From Cupriavidus malaysiensis (lineage in GTDB: Bacteria > Pseudomonadota > Gammaproteobacteria > Burkholderiales > Burkholderiaceae), in assembly GCF_001854325.1 (NCBI RefSeq), contig NZ_CP017754.1, positions 2,604,001-2,668,000 on the forward strand: a stretch of 64,000 nt of DNA, read 5' to 3'. Below are positions 17,999 through 27,339 of this stretch, piece after piece (position 1 is the first letter of the stretch; every line of letters begins with the position of its first letter). The notes beneath the pieces were generated by a model. That model ran no database searches, had not been told where the DNA came from, and worked only from the letters and a program-made list of their open reading frames with translations. Both the position numbers and the translations under genes were made by a program.

Positions 17999-18967
17999 GT
18001 GCCTATCCAACGCTCACTACTTTCCTATAACCGCCCCCTTCCGCCACGCAACGCCACACCGCGCCATGCCGCGTGCCCGCCGGCCAGTGTGGCGGCGCAT
18101 CCGTCCGCCGCACTGGCCTCGGCGACGGCACCTACGCTTGACGACATCCGGCGCGGCCTTGACGCCGGCGAGTTCGTCGCCTATTTCCAGCCCAAGGTGG
18201 ACCTGCGCGACGGCAGCTGGCACGGCGCCGAGGTGCTGGCACGCTGGCAGCACCCGCGCCTGGGGCTGTTGACGCCCGGCGCCTTCCTGCCGGCCATGGA
18301 AGCCGCCCCCGCCAGCTCGCGGGCCCTGTTCACCGAGCTGTTCGCACGCATGTTCGGCCAGGGGCTGGCACTGCAGCGTGAGCTGTCAGGGCGCGCGCAA
18401 GCGCTGGCGCTGGCGTTCAACCTGCGCCCCGAGCAGCTCGCCGGGCCGGGCTTCGCCGACGACGTCGGCCGCGCCGCCGCGGCGGCGGGCCTGCCGCTCT
18501 CGGGCCTCGCCTTCGAGGTGGTCGAAGCCGACGCGGACGGCGTTCCCGTCCTGGGCCCGGCCGCGCTGGAAACCCTGCGCGCGCTGCGCCGCATGGGCTG
18601 TGCGCTGGCCATGGACGACTTCGGCCAGGGCCACTCGTCGCTGGCACGCCTGTGCGAGTTCCCCTTCGACCAGATCAAACTCGATGCCGCCTTCGTGCGC
18701 GCGCTGGAACACAGCCGCGCCAGCCGCGCGGTGGCGCGCGCGTCCTTGCTGCTGGCGCGCGAACTGGCCGCTGAACTGATCGCCGAAGGCGTCGAGACAT
18801 CGGCACAGCGGCAGCGTCTGCTAGCCATGGGTTGCCGTATCGGCCAGGGGTTCGGCCTGGCGCCGCCGATGGCGCGCGAGGCACTGCTGCGACGGTTTGC
18901 CCCTCGCGCCGCCGCGCTGGCGGCACCGGCCCGCGCCAAGGGCGGGACGTCTTCGCCCGCGCTCTGA
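17999..18967 (+). CDS. Stand-alone EAL-domain c-di-GMP phosphodiesterase
   Basis: A 322-residue cytoplasmic protein: about 45 unconserved Pro/Ala-rich residues, then one EAL domain and no receiver or membrane segment. The main active-site residues are kept: E in AEVLARW (EVL replaces EAL), N in FNLRPEQL, E in FEVVEAD, DD in MDDFGQGHSSL, K in QIKLD, E in AEGVET and Q in GQGF. It is therefore probably able to hydrolyse c-di-GMP, although loop 6 reads DDFGQGH rather than DDFGTGY. The frame has no good ATG, and GTG at 17999 is the likely start. It lies 89 bp upstream of the BvgS-like kinase gene on the same strand. An EAL protein beside such kinases recalls BvgR, RocR and PvrR. Confidence 0.85.
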   Translation: MPIQRSLLSYNRPLPPRNATPRHAACPPASVAAHPSAALASATAPTLDDIRRGLDAGEFVAYFQPKVDLRDGSWHGAEVLARWQHPRLGLLTPGAFLPAMEAAPASSRALFTELFARMFGQGLALQRELSGRAQALALAFNLRPEQLAGPGFADDVGRAAAAAGLPLSGLAFEVVEADADGVPVLGPAALETLRALRRMGCALAMDDFGQGHSSLARLCEFPFDQIKLDAAFVRALEHSRASRAVARASLLLARELAAELIAEGVETSAQRQRLLAMGCRIGQGFGLAPPMAREALLRRFAPRAAALAAPARAKGGTSSPAL

Positions 18968-19056
18968 TCGCCGCTGCGGCGGGCACCGCGCTCCCGCCAC
19001 CCGCACGCCCTGCGCAACGCGCACGGCGCCCTTCGTTGCCGACCCGGATTCCCGCC

Positions 19057-22000
19057 ATGCCTGAACGACGCGTCCTGCCGCCGCGCACGCTGCACGCCTG
19101 CCGGCCCTCCACCCTTGCGCTGCTGCTGGCACTCGCCGCCGCCATGCTGGCCGCCCTTGCCCTGGCGCCAGCCCCTGCCCTGGCCCAGGATTGGGACGAC
19201 AACACCTCGTCCCTGTCCCTGCAGAGCCACCTTCTGCTCGAACGCCGCACAGTGCCGCTCGACGCGGACGACTGGCGCTGGCTGCGCGACAAGCGCCGCC
19301 TCGTGCTCGGCGTACCCGCTCCGGGTCAGCCACCGCTGGACATCGTCCACGGCAGCGATTACGAAGGCATCACGGCAGATGTGACCGCCTTGCTGCGGCA
19401 GCAACTCAATGTCGACATCGAGATCCGCCGCTTCGCCGACCGCGCCCAGGCCACGCGGGCCCTGGAAGCCGGCACCATCGACCTGCTTGCGAGCGCCGGC
19501 CGTGCCGCGCGCGCGAACGGCAGCCTGGTGGTCAGCCGGCCGTACGCGCCCGACCTGCCTGCCCTGTTCCAGCGTCAGGGCGAAGCCGCCGCGCCGCCCG
19601 ACGACCTGTCGGGCCTGACGGTGGCCCTGGCGCAGGACTACCTGTCCGGCCCGGCGCTGCAGGCGACCTATCCGGACGCCCGCTTCGTGCGTTACCGCAG
19701 CCATGCCCAGGCCATGGCCGCGGTGGCGTTCGGCCAGGCCGACCTCTATCTCGGCGACCTGCTGTCGGCTTCGCTGCTGGTGAGCCAGAGCTTCTTCAAC
19801 TACGTGCGGCTGGCGCGCTTCCTGCCCGTCGAGCCGAGTGGCTTCGGCTTCGGCATGCGCCGCGACGGCACGCCGCTGGCGCGCATCGTCGACAGCGCGC
19901 TGGCCTCGCTCGGCCAGGGCAAGCTGGACCGCATCGCCAAGCGCTGGAGCGGCGACAGCGTGCTGCTGCCCGGCCAGCGCGTCGAGCTGGACGAAGCGGA
20001 GCGGCGCTGGATCAGCCGCCATCCGGTGGTGCGGCTGGCCGTCAACGACGACCTCGCCCCCGTCGCCTTCTTCGATGCCAACGGCAACTTCAACGGCATC
20101 CTGGCGGACCTGCTGCAACTGGTCTCGCTGCGCACCGGCCTGCGCTTCGAATTCACGCGCACCGGCAGCTTCGACAGCCTGCAACGCGCCCTCACCGACG
20201 GCAAGGCCGACCTCACCGTGCTGAGCCCGACCAGCGAGCGCGAGGAATGTCTGCGCTTCTCGCGGCCGTTCACCTCGGACTACTTCGTGCTGGTCGCGCG
20301 CAAGGACGCGCCGGTCGAACCGGATGCCCTGCAGCCGCCTTCGACCAAGCGGCTGGCCATCGCGCGCGGGCACATCGCCACGCAACAGGCACGGGCCGCC
20401 TACCCCTCGGTGCCCATCGACACGCCGTCGACCATCCTCGACGCGCTGCACATGGTGTCCGAGCGCCAGGCAGACGCCACCGTGCTGTCGCTGGGCGCGG
20501 CGCGCTACTACATCACGCGCCTGTACGGCGACAAGCTGGCCGTCAGCGGCCTGATCAGCCCGGACAGCACCCCGCTGAGCCTGGCCATGCGGCGCGGCGA
20601 CACCGAGCTGCAGTCCATTCTCGACAAGGCCCTGCTGGCCTCGGGCCCGCATGAGCTGCAATCCATCGTCAACCGCTGGCGCCCTAACGCCGCCATGACC
20701 GGCCAGACCTGGCGCGACTACCGCCAGACCATCGCCTGGATCGTCGCCGGCGCCGTCGCCCTGCTGGCACTGTCCGCCGCCTGGGTGTTCCACCTGCGCC
20801 GCCAGGTACGCAAGCGGCTGCGCGCCGAACGTGCGTTGAGCGACCAGTTGCAGTTCCAGCAGACCTTCACCGACGGGCTGCCCGACCCGGTCTATGTGCG
20901 CGATTGCACAGGCCGGCTGCTGTCCTTCAATCGCCGCTACGAAGAGGTGCTCGGCATCAGCGCGCACGATGCCCTCGGCAAGACCGCCGCGGCGCTGCCT
21001 GCCAGCCTGTTCAAGTCCGCCCCCGACTTCCACGCCGGCTACCTGCGTGCGATCGCCGACGGCCAGCCGCAGCGGCGCCAGCTCGCCGTGCGCATCCACG
21101 GCGAGGCACGCTGGATCGACCATTGGGTGCAGCCCTATCGCGACGCCTCGGGCACGCTCAAGGGCGTGGTGTGCGGCTGGCAGGACATCACCGACCAGCG
21201 CCGCCTGATCGACGCGCTGCAGCAGGCCAGCCGCGCCAAGACCACCTTCCTGGCCACCATGAGCCACGAGATCCGCACGCCCATGAGCGCGGTCATCGGC
21301 ACGCTCGAACTGGCGCTGCGCCGCGCCCGCGCGGGCGAGATCGACCGCGCGGCCATCGAAACCGCCTATGCGTCGGCCAACGGCCTGCTGGCCCTGATCG
21401 GCGACATCCTGGACATCGTGCGCATCGAATCCGGCCATCTCAGCCTGACACCGGTGCGGGCCCGCCTGCGCGACCTCGCCGAATCCGTCGTGCGCGTGTT
21501 CGACGGCCCGGCCCGGCAGAAGGGACTGGCGTTGACGCTGGAAATGGATTCCAGTGTCGGCGCGGACGTGCTGGTGGATCCGATGCGCTTCAAGCAGATC
21601 CTGTCCAACCTCGTCAGCAATGCGATCAAGTTCACCGCGCACGGCTATGTGCGCATCCACCTGGGCGGGGAGCCGGCCGGTGCCGAACGGATGCGGGTGA
21701 AGCTGTCGGTCGAAGACAGCGGCATCGGCATCGCGCCGGTCGATCAGGCGCGCCTGTTCCAGCCATTCTCCCAGGTCGCGCCATCCGGCGACGTGGATGA
21801 ACACGGCGCCGCACATGGCGGCGCCGGCCTGGGGCTGTCGATCTGCCGCTCGCTGTGCGAAATGATGGATGGTTCGCTGCTCATGCACAGCGCCGCCGGT
21901 GCCGGCACGCGCATCGAGGTCGTACTGACCCTGCAGACCTTGCCGGCTTGCCAGCCCGCGACGCCGGACACCGCGAGCGCCGCCGCGCAGGCCACGCCGA

Positions 22001-22926
22001 TGCCGGCACCGGCCCGCAGGCTGCATGTACTGGTGGCCGACGACCACGCGGTCAACCGCTTGCTGCTGTGCCAGCAGCTTGCCTTCCTGGGCCATCGCAC
22101 CACCTGCGTCGAGAACGGCCGGCAGGCCTTGCAGGCCTGGCACGAGGACCGCTTCGATGCGGTCATCACCGATCGCCATATGCCGGAAATGAACGGGCTG
22201 GCGCTGGCCAAGGCGATCCGCGACGATGAGCGGTCGCGCGGGCTCGCACCTTGCCTGGTGCTGGGCCTGACCGCCGACGCGCGCAAGGAGGAAATCGCCG
22301 CCTGCGTCGAGGCGGGCATGGACGACTGCCTGGTCAAGCCGCTGGGACTGGACCGCCTGGAGCAAGTGCTGGCCACCGCGGCAGTGCGCACGCCCGGCGG
22401 GGCCGCCGCCCTGCCCGCTCCCGCGCAGCCGGCAGCCGATACGAATGCGGATACGAATGCGGATACGCAGGCTGATGCAGCCGGCGCCGACGGCCTTGCA
22501 CTGCCGGCCCTGCCGGACGTTCCCGACTCGCGGGAGGCGGTGACGGCTGCGCTCGAGCCCACGCCGCAGGCACACGCCGATGACCCACGCATGGCGCGGG
22601 AACTGAGAGAACTGGCCGGCGGCGACGCGGCACTGGTGCAGCGGCTGGTCGACGCCATGCTGCACGCCAATGTGCAGGATCGCCGCACCCTCGCCAGGCT
22701 GCGCCGGCAGCCGGACACCGAGGCCCTGGGCCGCATCGCCCATCGCATCCGCGGCGCCGCCGAACTGCTCAGGGCAGCGCAGCTCGTCGATGCCTGCTCA
22801 GGCCTGCAGGCCGCGTGCCGCGCGGTGCCGCCTTCGCGGCAGGCACTGCGCGCCGCCATTGCGGCCGTCGAAGCGGCCACACAGGCGCTCGACGCGCAAC
22901 TGCTGCGCGTCAGCAAGCCGGACTGA
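19057..22926 (+). CDS. BvgS/EvgS-like hybrid sensor histidine kinase
   Basis: A 1289-residue unorthodox kinase. It starts with a signal or anchor segment, then two periplasmic SBP_bac_3 Venus-flytrap domains (about 70-298 and 316-541). Next come a membrane helix (about 558-581), a PAS domain (about 598-715), a HisKA domain with phospho-acceptor His737 in TMSHEIRTP and an HATPase domain (NLVSNAIKF, GGAGLGLSIC). It ends with a receiver domain (phospho-acceptor Asp1039 in VITDRHMP) and a C-terminal Hpt domain (His1229 in IAHRIRGAA). This is the complete four-step BvgS/EvgS relay. The ATG at 19057 opens the hydrophobic leader, and longer forms add unconserved Arg-rich sequence. It is convergent with the response-regulator gene, 16 bp away, which is its likely partner. 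Confidence 0.92.
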   Translation: MPERRVLPPRTLHACRPSTLALLLALAAAMLAALALAPAPALAQDWDDNTSSLSLQSHLLLERRTVPLDADDWRWLRDKRRLVLGVPAPGQPPLDIVHGSDYEGITADVTALLRQQLNVDIEIRRFADRAQATRALEAGTIDLLASAGRAARANGSLVVSRPYAPDLPALFQRQGEAAAPPDDLSGLTVALAQDYLSGPALQATYPDARFVRYRSHAQAMAAVAFGQADLYLGDLLSASLLVSQSFFNYVRLARFLPVEPSGFGFGMRRDGTPLARIVDSALASLGQGKLDRIAKRWSGDSVLLPGQRVELDEAERRWISRHPVVRLAVNDDLAPVAFFDANGNFNGILADLLQLVSLRTGLRFEFTRTGSFDSLQRALTDGKADLTVLSPTSEREECLRFSRPFTSDYFVLVARKDAPVEPDALQPPSTKRLAIARGHIATQQARAAYPSVPIDTPSTILDALHMVSERQADATVLSLGAARYYITRLYGDKLAVSGLISPDSTPLSLAMRRGDTELQSILDKALLASGPHELQSIVNRWRPNAAMTGQTWRDYRQTIAWIVAGAVALLALSAAWVFHLRRQVRKRLRAERALSDQLQFQQTFTDGLPDPVYVRDCTGRLLSFNRRYEEVLGISAHDALGKTAAALPASLFKSAPDFHAGYLRAIADGQPQRRQLAVRIHGEARWIDHWVQPYRDASGTLKGVVCGWQDITDQRRLIDALQQASRAKTTFLATMSHEIRTPMSAVIGTLELALRRARAGEIDRAAIETAYASANGLLALIGDILDIVRIESGHLSLTPVRARLRDLAESVVRVFDGPARQKGLALTLEMDSSVGADVLVDPMRFKQILSNLVSNAIKFTAHGYVRIHLGGEPAGAERMRVKLSVEDSGIGIAPVDQARLFQPFSQVAPSGDVDEHGAAHGGAGLGLSICRSLCEMMDGSLLMHSAAGAGTRIEVVLTLQTLPACQPATPDTASAAAQATPMPAPARRLHVLVADDHAVNRLLLCQQLAFLGHRTTCVENGRQALQAWHEDRFDAVITDRHMPEMNGLALAKAIRDDERSRGLAPCLVLGLTADARKEEIAACVEAGMDDCLVKPLGLDRLEQVLATAAVRTPGGAAALPAPAQPAADTNADTNADTQADAAGADGLALPALPDVPDSREAVTAALEPTPQAHADDPRMARELRELAGGDAALVQRLVDAMLHANVQDRRTLARLRRQPDTEALGRIAHRIRGAAELLRAAQLVDACSGLQAACRAVPPSRQALRAAIAAVEAATQALDAQLLRVSKPD

Positions 22927-22942
22927 GGCAGCCCGCCGGAGC

Positions 22943-23572
22943 TCAGGCCACGCCGTTGCGCTTGGCCAGCTCCACCAGCGCGACCAGGTTCGATACGTTG
23001 AGCTTCTGCATCAGCCGCACCCGGTAGGTGCTCACCGTCTTGTGGCTGATCAGCAGGTCCCTGGCAATCTCCTGGTTGCCCAAGCCGCGCGCCAGCAGCC
23101 GCAGCACCGACAGCTCGCGGTCGGTCAGCGCGGCCACCTGCACCTGTTCCTCGCTGGCCGCCTTGGCGTTCTCCTGCAAGGCGATCAGCGCGTCCTCGGG
23201 GAAATAGGTATAGCCGGACAGCACGGCCCGCACGGCGCCCACCAGTTCGTCCAGGTTGTCGTCCTTGCAGACGAAGCCGGCGGCGCCGGCCTGCAGGCAG
23301 CGCATGGCGAAATTGCGCGAATCGCTCGAGGTCAGGATCAGAACCTTGACGCGCAGGCCCGCGGACTTCAGGTGAGCGATCACGGCGAAGCCGTCCATCT
23401 TGGGGATGGACAAGTCCAGGATGAGCAGATCGGGCTGGTGCTCGCGCACCGCCTGGATGCAAGCCGTGCCGCTGTCGCATTCGGCGACGATCTCGTGGCC
23501 TTCCTTCTCCAGCATCAGGCGCACGGCAAGATGGATCAGCGGGTGATCATCGACGACGATGATTCGGCTCAT
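22943..23572 (-). CDS. NarL/FixJ (BvgA/RcsB-like) response regulator
   Basis: A 209-residue two-domain regulator. The receiver domain has acidic DD at positions 8-9, phospho-acceptor Asp53 in LLILDLSIPKMDG, switch Ser/Thr in ILTSSDS and Lys in VCKDD. The LuxR-type HTH domain (about 150-205) reads LTDRELSVLRLLARGLGNQEIA then ISHKTVSTYRVRLMQKL. It is the only DNA-binding output in the cluster, so both hybrid kinases probably signal to it. AGGAA lies nine bases before the ATG. An inverted repeat containing a near-perfect RcsB box lies 42-55 bp upstream, suggesting autoregulation. Confidence 0.93.
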   Translation of the reverse strand: MSRIIVVDDHPLIHLAVRLMLEKEGHEIVAECDSGTACIQAVREHQPDLLILDLSIPKMDGFAVIAHLKSAGLRVKVLILTSSDSRNFAMRCLQAGAAGFVCKDDNLDELVGAVRAVLSGYTYFPEDALIALQENAKAASEEQVQVAALTDRELSVLRLLARGLGNQEIARDLLISHKTVSTYRVRLMQKLNVSNLVALVELAKRNGVA

Positions 23573-23605
23573 GTCTAGGATTCCTGGGCGGCGGGCGGCA
23601 GGGCT

Positions 23606-23629
23606 CCGCAGAATAGGAATTTCCTGCGG
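23606..23629. promoter_or_regulatory. RcsB-box-like motif inside an inverted repeat before the response regulator
   Basis: The word TAGGAATTTCCTGC at 23614-23627 (plus strand) matches the remembered RcsB-box consensus KMRGAWTMWYCTGS at 13 of 14 positions. It is nested in a perfect six-base inverted repeat, CCGCAG...CTGCGG. The site is about 34-57 bp upstream of the regulator start codon, in the 96-bp gap after the RcsC-like gene. Autoregulation is inferred. Confidence 0.55.
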
Positions 23630-23668
23630 GTATATGCCGATCTTTCTAACTATGTATAGAGAAAAAGC

Positions 23669-26600
23669 TTAGCACAGGCGTGCGCCGCCCTGCACCCGAC
23701 CGACGGCGGACTCTATCCTGTCGAGCAAGGCCTGCAGCGGCGCATCGCCGGCCAGCGTGCGCCCCTCGGCCAAGGCCGTTTCTTGCTCGCGGCAGGCAGT
23801 CACGAGGTCAGCCCCACGCGCTACCGACAGTGCGCCGCGCATGCGATGCAGCAGCTGGCGCAACAGCACGGCATCGCCCTTGGCGAGCGCGGCCCGCGTG
23901 GCGGCCAGGTCCTCCGCCATGGTGGACAGGAACAGCTGGCGCAAGGGGGCGGGCACGTCCAGGGCGTCATCCGCTACCGCTCCTGCCGCATCGGCCACAT
24001 CGGCCCCATCGGCCACATCGGCCCCATCGGCCACCGCAACGGACTCCATTGCCCCGACTGCCGCTGCCCCCCCCACTGTCCCTGCTGCCGCCACCGCCGC
24101 ACCAGCGGCCTTCGCCGCTGCGTGCAGCCGCTCATAGAGCGTCAGCAGGCTGATCGGCTTGGTCATCCACGCGTCCATGCCGGCGGCCAGGCAGCGCTCG
24201 CCTTCGTCGCGCATGGCGTTGGCGGTCACGCCGAGGATGGGCAGCGAGGCACCGCGCGCGCGCAGGGCGCGCGTCAGCGCATAACCATCCATCACCGGCA
24301 TATTGACATCGGTCAGCACCACGTCGAATTGCCCCGTCTGCGCGCAGCGCAGTGCCGCCTCGCCGTCGGCCGCCACCGTCACCGTGCAGCCGAGTGCCTC
24401 GAGCTGCTCCTTCAGCAGGGTCCGGTTGATCGGGTTGTCCTCGGCCGCCAGCACTCGCAGCCCCAGCGGCGGCCGCTGCGTCGCGGCATCGTCACCGCCA
24501 GCCGCGGGAAGGAGGCCCGGGTCCAGCCCGGCCGCTGCCGCCAGGGCCTGCAGGATGCCCGCGCGGCTATGCAGGTTGACTTGCCAGCCGCCCGCGACGG
24601 ACTCGGGCCGCAAGGCCGCGTCGTGCCGCGCCGTCACGCGCGCTCCGGCCCAGGGCAGCGGCGCCAGCCACGCCGGCAGCACGTCGAGCAAGAGCGCGTT
24701 CCCGGTGTCCGCGCCGCCCTCGCCCGGTGCTTGCTCCGGCACGCCATCTGCCGCCAGCGCATGCGCGTCCCAGCCGAGCGAGACCAGCCAGCGGCAAAGG
24801 CTGGCGGTCAGATCCGGCGCAGGCGAGCGCACGCAGACAGGCCGCGCTGCCACGGCCACGGCGGCGTCCGGCTGCGCCGGCAAACGCGGCACGGCGGCCA
24901 GCGGCACCGTGAAGGCAAACTGGCTCCCCACGCCGGGCACGCTGACCACCTCCAGCGTGCCCCCCATCAGGTCGCTCAGGCGGCGGCAGATCGACAAGCC
25001 CAGCCCGGTTCCGCCGATCGGGGCAGGGGTGGCGGGCCGATCCTTGCCGCGGCCATCGCGGCGGGCATCGGCCTGGTTGTCAGCCTGATAGAAGGGCTCG
25101 AACAACCGCTCCTGCTGGGCCTTCGACAAGCCGCTGCCGGTATCGACCACTTCCCAGCGCAGGCGCACCACGCCGTCGTCTGCCTCCCGCTCGCGCCGCA
25201 GGGTCACGGCGACGCGGCCCGCGCCGGTGAACTTGATGGCATTGCTGACAAGATTGGCAAGGACCTGCCGGATGCGCATGCCGTCGCCGACCACCGACTG
25301 CGGCACGTCGGCGTCCAGGCAAGCGTAGAACTGCAGGCCCTTCTCCTGCGCCCGCGCCGCGTAGCCGCGCAGGATCTCCTCGGTCAGCGCCTGCGGGTCG
25401 AAGGCCTCGGCTTCCAGCGGCATCTGGCCCGCTTCGATCTTGGAAACGTCGAGGATGTCGCTGATTAGTTGCAGCAACACATCGGAGGAACTGCGGATGG
25501 TGTGCAAGTAACCCTGCTGGCGTGCATCGAGCGGGGTCAGGCCGAGCAGTTCCAGCGTGCTGACCACGCCGTACAGCGGCGTGCGGATCTCATGGCTCAT
25601 GGTGGCCAGGAAACGGCTCTTGGCCGCATTGGCCTCGTCCGCCGCGGCGCGTGCCCCGCGCAGCGCCGACAGGGCCTCACGGTGAGCGCTGATGTCGTGG
25701 AACGCGCAGAGCAGCACGCTGGCGCCGCCATACTGCGCCGGCGCCCAGCGCGCGTGCAGCGACAGGCCCCCGGCCACCACGCAGGCTTCGCCGGGCACCA
25801 GCCGGCCGGCCTCGATCAGATGCCAGTCGCGCACCAGCGACACCATAGCGTCCGGGCCGCCAAGCCATGCCTGGGCCAGCGCGTTCTGGATGACGACCTC
25901 GCGTCCGCCCTGGTCCAGCACGCACAGCGCGACAGGCGCGGTCTCGATGATGGCGCGGTTGAAGGCGTGGCTCTCCTCCAGCGTGTAGTGCGCTTGACTG
26001 GCCGGTGCCACCACGCGCCGGCGATACCAGCGCAGCAGCGCCCAACCGGAGCCGAGGATCGTCAGGAATGCCGTGACCAGCGCCACGATGGCCCAGCGCT
26101 GCTGGCGGAAAAGCTCGCTGTAGGTGATGAAGTAGACGGCCTGCCAGCCCGGGCGCGCACTACTGCCGCACTTGATCAACAGCCCGCCCGCCGCCAGGTG
26201 GACGCCATCGCCATACTTCTCGACCCGCTCCCGGGAACCCAGCAGCGCCTGGCCATCCGGGCTCAGCAGGTCGAAGGATGGTGTGTAGCGCCACCCCAAT
26301 TCCTCGGTCAGGGCATCCAGTTCCAGCACCGTGGCAACGATCACCCGCCGTGGCGCATCCGGTTGCCACCATAGCGTGTCCGGCACGCTGTCTTCCAGGT
26401 AGGCCATCAATTCCGGCTCCTTGCCACCGAAATAGCCGGAGTCGACTTGCCAATGCACCTTCAGGACACCGGGCGACGGAAGGTCCTGGCGCACCTGCTC
26501 GCGGGCGCTGTCGAGAACGCGCAGCAAGCCCTTGCGCGCCCTGACCGGCAGGTCCGGCCTGGCGTCGATCGACGGCACGGCCATGCCTGCCACGCTGTCC

Positions 26601-27118
26601 AGGTCGAACAGCAGCACCTGCGGTGCCCGAAAGCGAGAATGGCTCCAGAAGCTGCTGTAGACGCTGTCCGCTATCACCCCCAGCCTGAGCTGGCGCTCGC
26701 GCGCTTGCGGCGCCTGCGACGCCAGCGCCCACTGGCCGCCGGGCAAGGACAGGGCAAACGGGGGGGAGAAAGCGAACTGCTGTCCCTCGTAGATATCGAC
26801 CTCCCCGCGCGGCATCGTCTTCAGCGTGGCCAGTTCCGCAGGCTGCCCGGCGGGCGCGCCGGGCGACGAGGGCTTGGACTCCGGTTCGGTCGCGCGGGTG
26901 AACTGCAGCAGGAATCGCTCGTATTCCTGCATCGTTCCGACCAGCCGTGTGAAATGGAAGGCGGCCTTTGCCTGCTCGAACCAGAGCACGCGGGCGATGG
27001 CCCAATATGCGGTACTCAGGAAGAAAAAAGCAAGCAGGAGGATGACCAGCAGGCCAACGTTCAGGCGCAGCGCGCTTTGCGCCAGTTTCTGGACTTTCGA
27101 ACCTCGACCGTTTTCCAT
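23669..27118 (-). CDS. RcsC-like hybrid sensor histidine kinase
   Basis: A 1149-residue inner-membrane hybrid kinase. Helix one is at about 19-41, followed by a periplasmic region of about 300 residues without a recognised domain and a second helix at about 341-362. Then come a PAS-like segment (about 385-480), HisKA with His509 in TMSHEIRTPLYGV, HATPase (NLVSNAIKF, GGTGLGLSIC), an intervening domain of about 130 residues, a receiver with Asp937 in LTDVNMPVMDGY, and an Hpt domain with His1091 in LLHRMRGAL. The linker before Hpt carries a VADGAD repeat. The ATG at 27118 is preferred over a TTG five codons upstream. It lies 221 bp after the fimbrial operon and 96 bp before the regulator gene, all on the minus strand, a layout like rcsCB-cupD. 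Confidence 0.9.
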   Translation of the reverse strand: MENGRGSKVQKLAQSALRLNVGLLVILLLAFFFLSTAYWAIARVLWFEQAKAAFHFTRLVGTMQEYERFLLQFTRATEPESKPSSPGAPAGQPAELATLKTMPRGEVDIYEGQQFAFSPPFALSLPGGQWALASQAPQARERQLRLGVIADSVYSSFWSHSRFRAPQVLLFDLDSVAGMAVPSIDARPDLPVRARKGLLRVLDSAREQVRQDLPSPGVLKVHWQVDSGYFGGKEPELMAYLEDSVPDTLWWQPDAPRRVIVATVLELDALTEELGWRYTPSFDLLSPDGQALLGSRERVEKYGDGVHLAAGGLLIKCGSSARPGWQAVYFITYSELFRQQRWAIVALVTAFLTILGSGWALLRWYRRRVVAPASQAHYTLEESHAFNRAIIETAPVALCVLDQGGREVVIQNALAQAWLGGPDAMVSLVRDWHLIEAGRLVPGEACVVAGGLSLHARWAPAQYGGASVLLCAFHDISAHREALSALRGARAAADEANAAKSRFLATMSHEIRTPLYGVVSTLELLGLTPLDARQQGYLHTIRSSSDVLLQLISDILDVSKIEAGQMPLEAEAFDPQALTEEILRGYAARAQEKGLQFYACLDADVPQSVVGDGMRIRQVLANLVSNAIKFTGAGRVAVTLRREREADDGVVRLRWEVVDTGSGLSKAQQERLFEPFYQADNQADARRDGRGKDRPATPAPIGGTGLGLSICRRLSDLMGGTLEVVSVPGVGSQFAFTVPLAAVPRLPAQPDAAVAVAARPVCVRSPAPDLTASLCRWLVSLGWDAHALAADGVPEQAPGEGGADTGNALLLDVLPAWLAPLPWAGARVTARHDAALRPESVAGGWQVNLHSRAGILQALAAAAGLDPGLLPAAGGDDAATQRPPLGLRVLAAEDNPINRTLLKEQLEALGCTVTVAADGEAALRCAQTGQFDVVLTDVNMPVMDGYALTRALRARGASLPILGVTANAMRDEGERCLAAGMDAWMTKPISLLTLYERLHAAAKAAGAAVAAAGTVGGAAAVGAMESVAVADGADVADGADVADAAGAVADDALDVPAPLRQLFLSTMAEDLAATRAALAKGDAVLLRQLLHRMRGALSVARGADLVTACREQETALAEGRTLAGDAPLQALLDRIESAVGRVQGGARLC
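23989..24035. repeat. 18-bp tandem repeat inside the RcsC-like gene
   Basis: CATCGGCCACATCGGCCC is repeated about 2.6 times and encodes the ADVADG-type run between the receiver and Hpt domains. Unit length is a multiple of three, so copy changes would lengthen or shorten the linker without a frameshift. Confidence 0.75.
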
Positions 27119-27339
27119 GGGTGCCGACCGCAAGCGTTCGCTTCACATTGGCGGCACGCAGCAGGCCTGGCGGCCTCTGTCTCCGGGTTCTTGCCACCGT
27201 GTCAGCGGGATTGTAGCCGTGAACGGCACTTGCCGGCGACTAGCAAGAATGGCCGTGGGGACACCCGAACTTCAGTTTGATTTAGCTCGGCACGTAACTG
27301 GCGACGCCGAAGAAGCGGTGTGCACCAGGATCGGAGCCA

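Noticed and set aside
17999..18967. EAL protein as a catalytically dead receptor
   Set aside because: The expected acidic, Asn, Lys and Gln positions are present. Only loop 6 and the EVL spelling differ, so activity is more likely than not.
18181..22743. A 1520-codon minus-strand frame opposite the EAL and BvgS-like genes
   Set aside because: No motif or ribosome site. The plus strand holds complete domain series.
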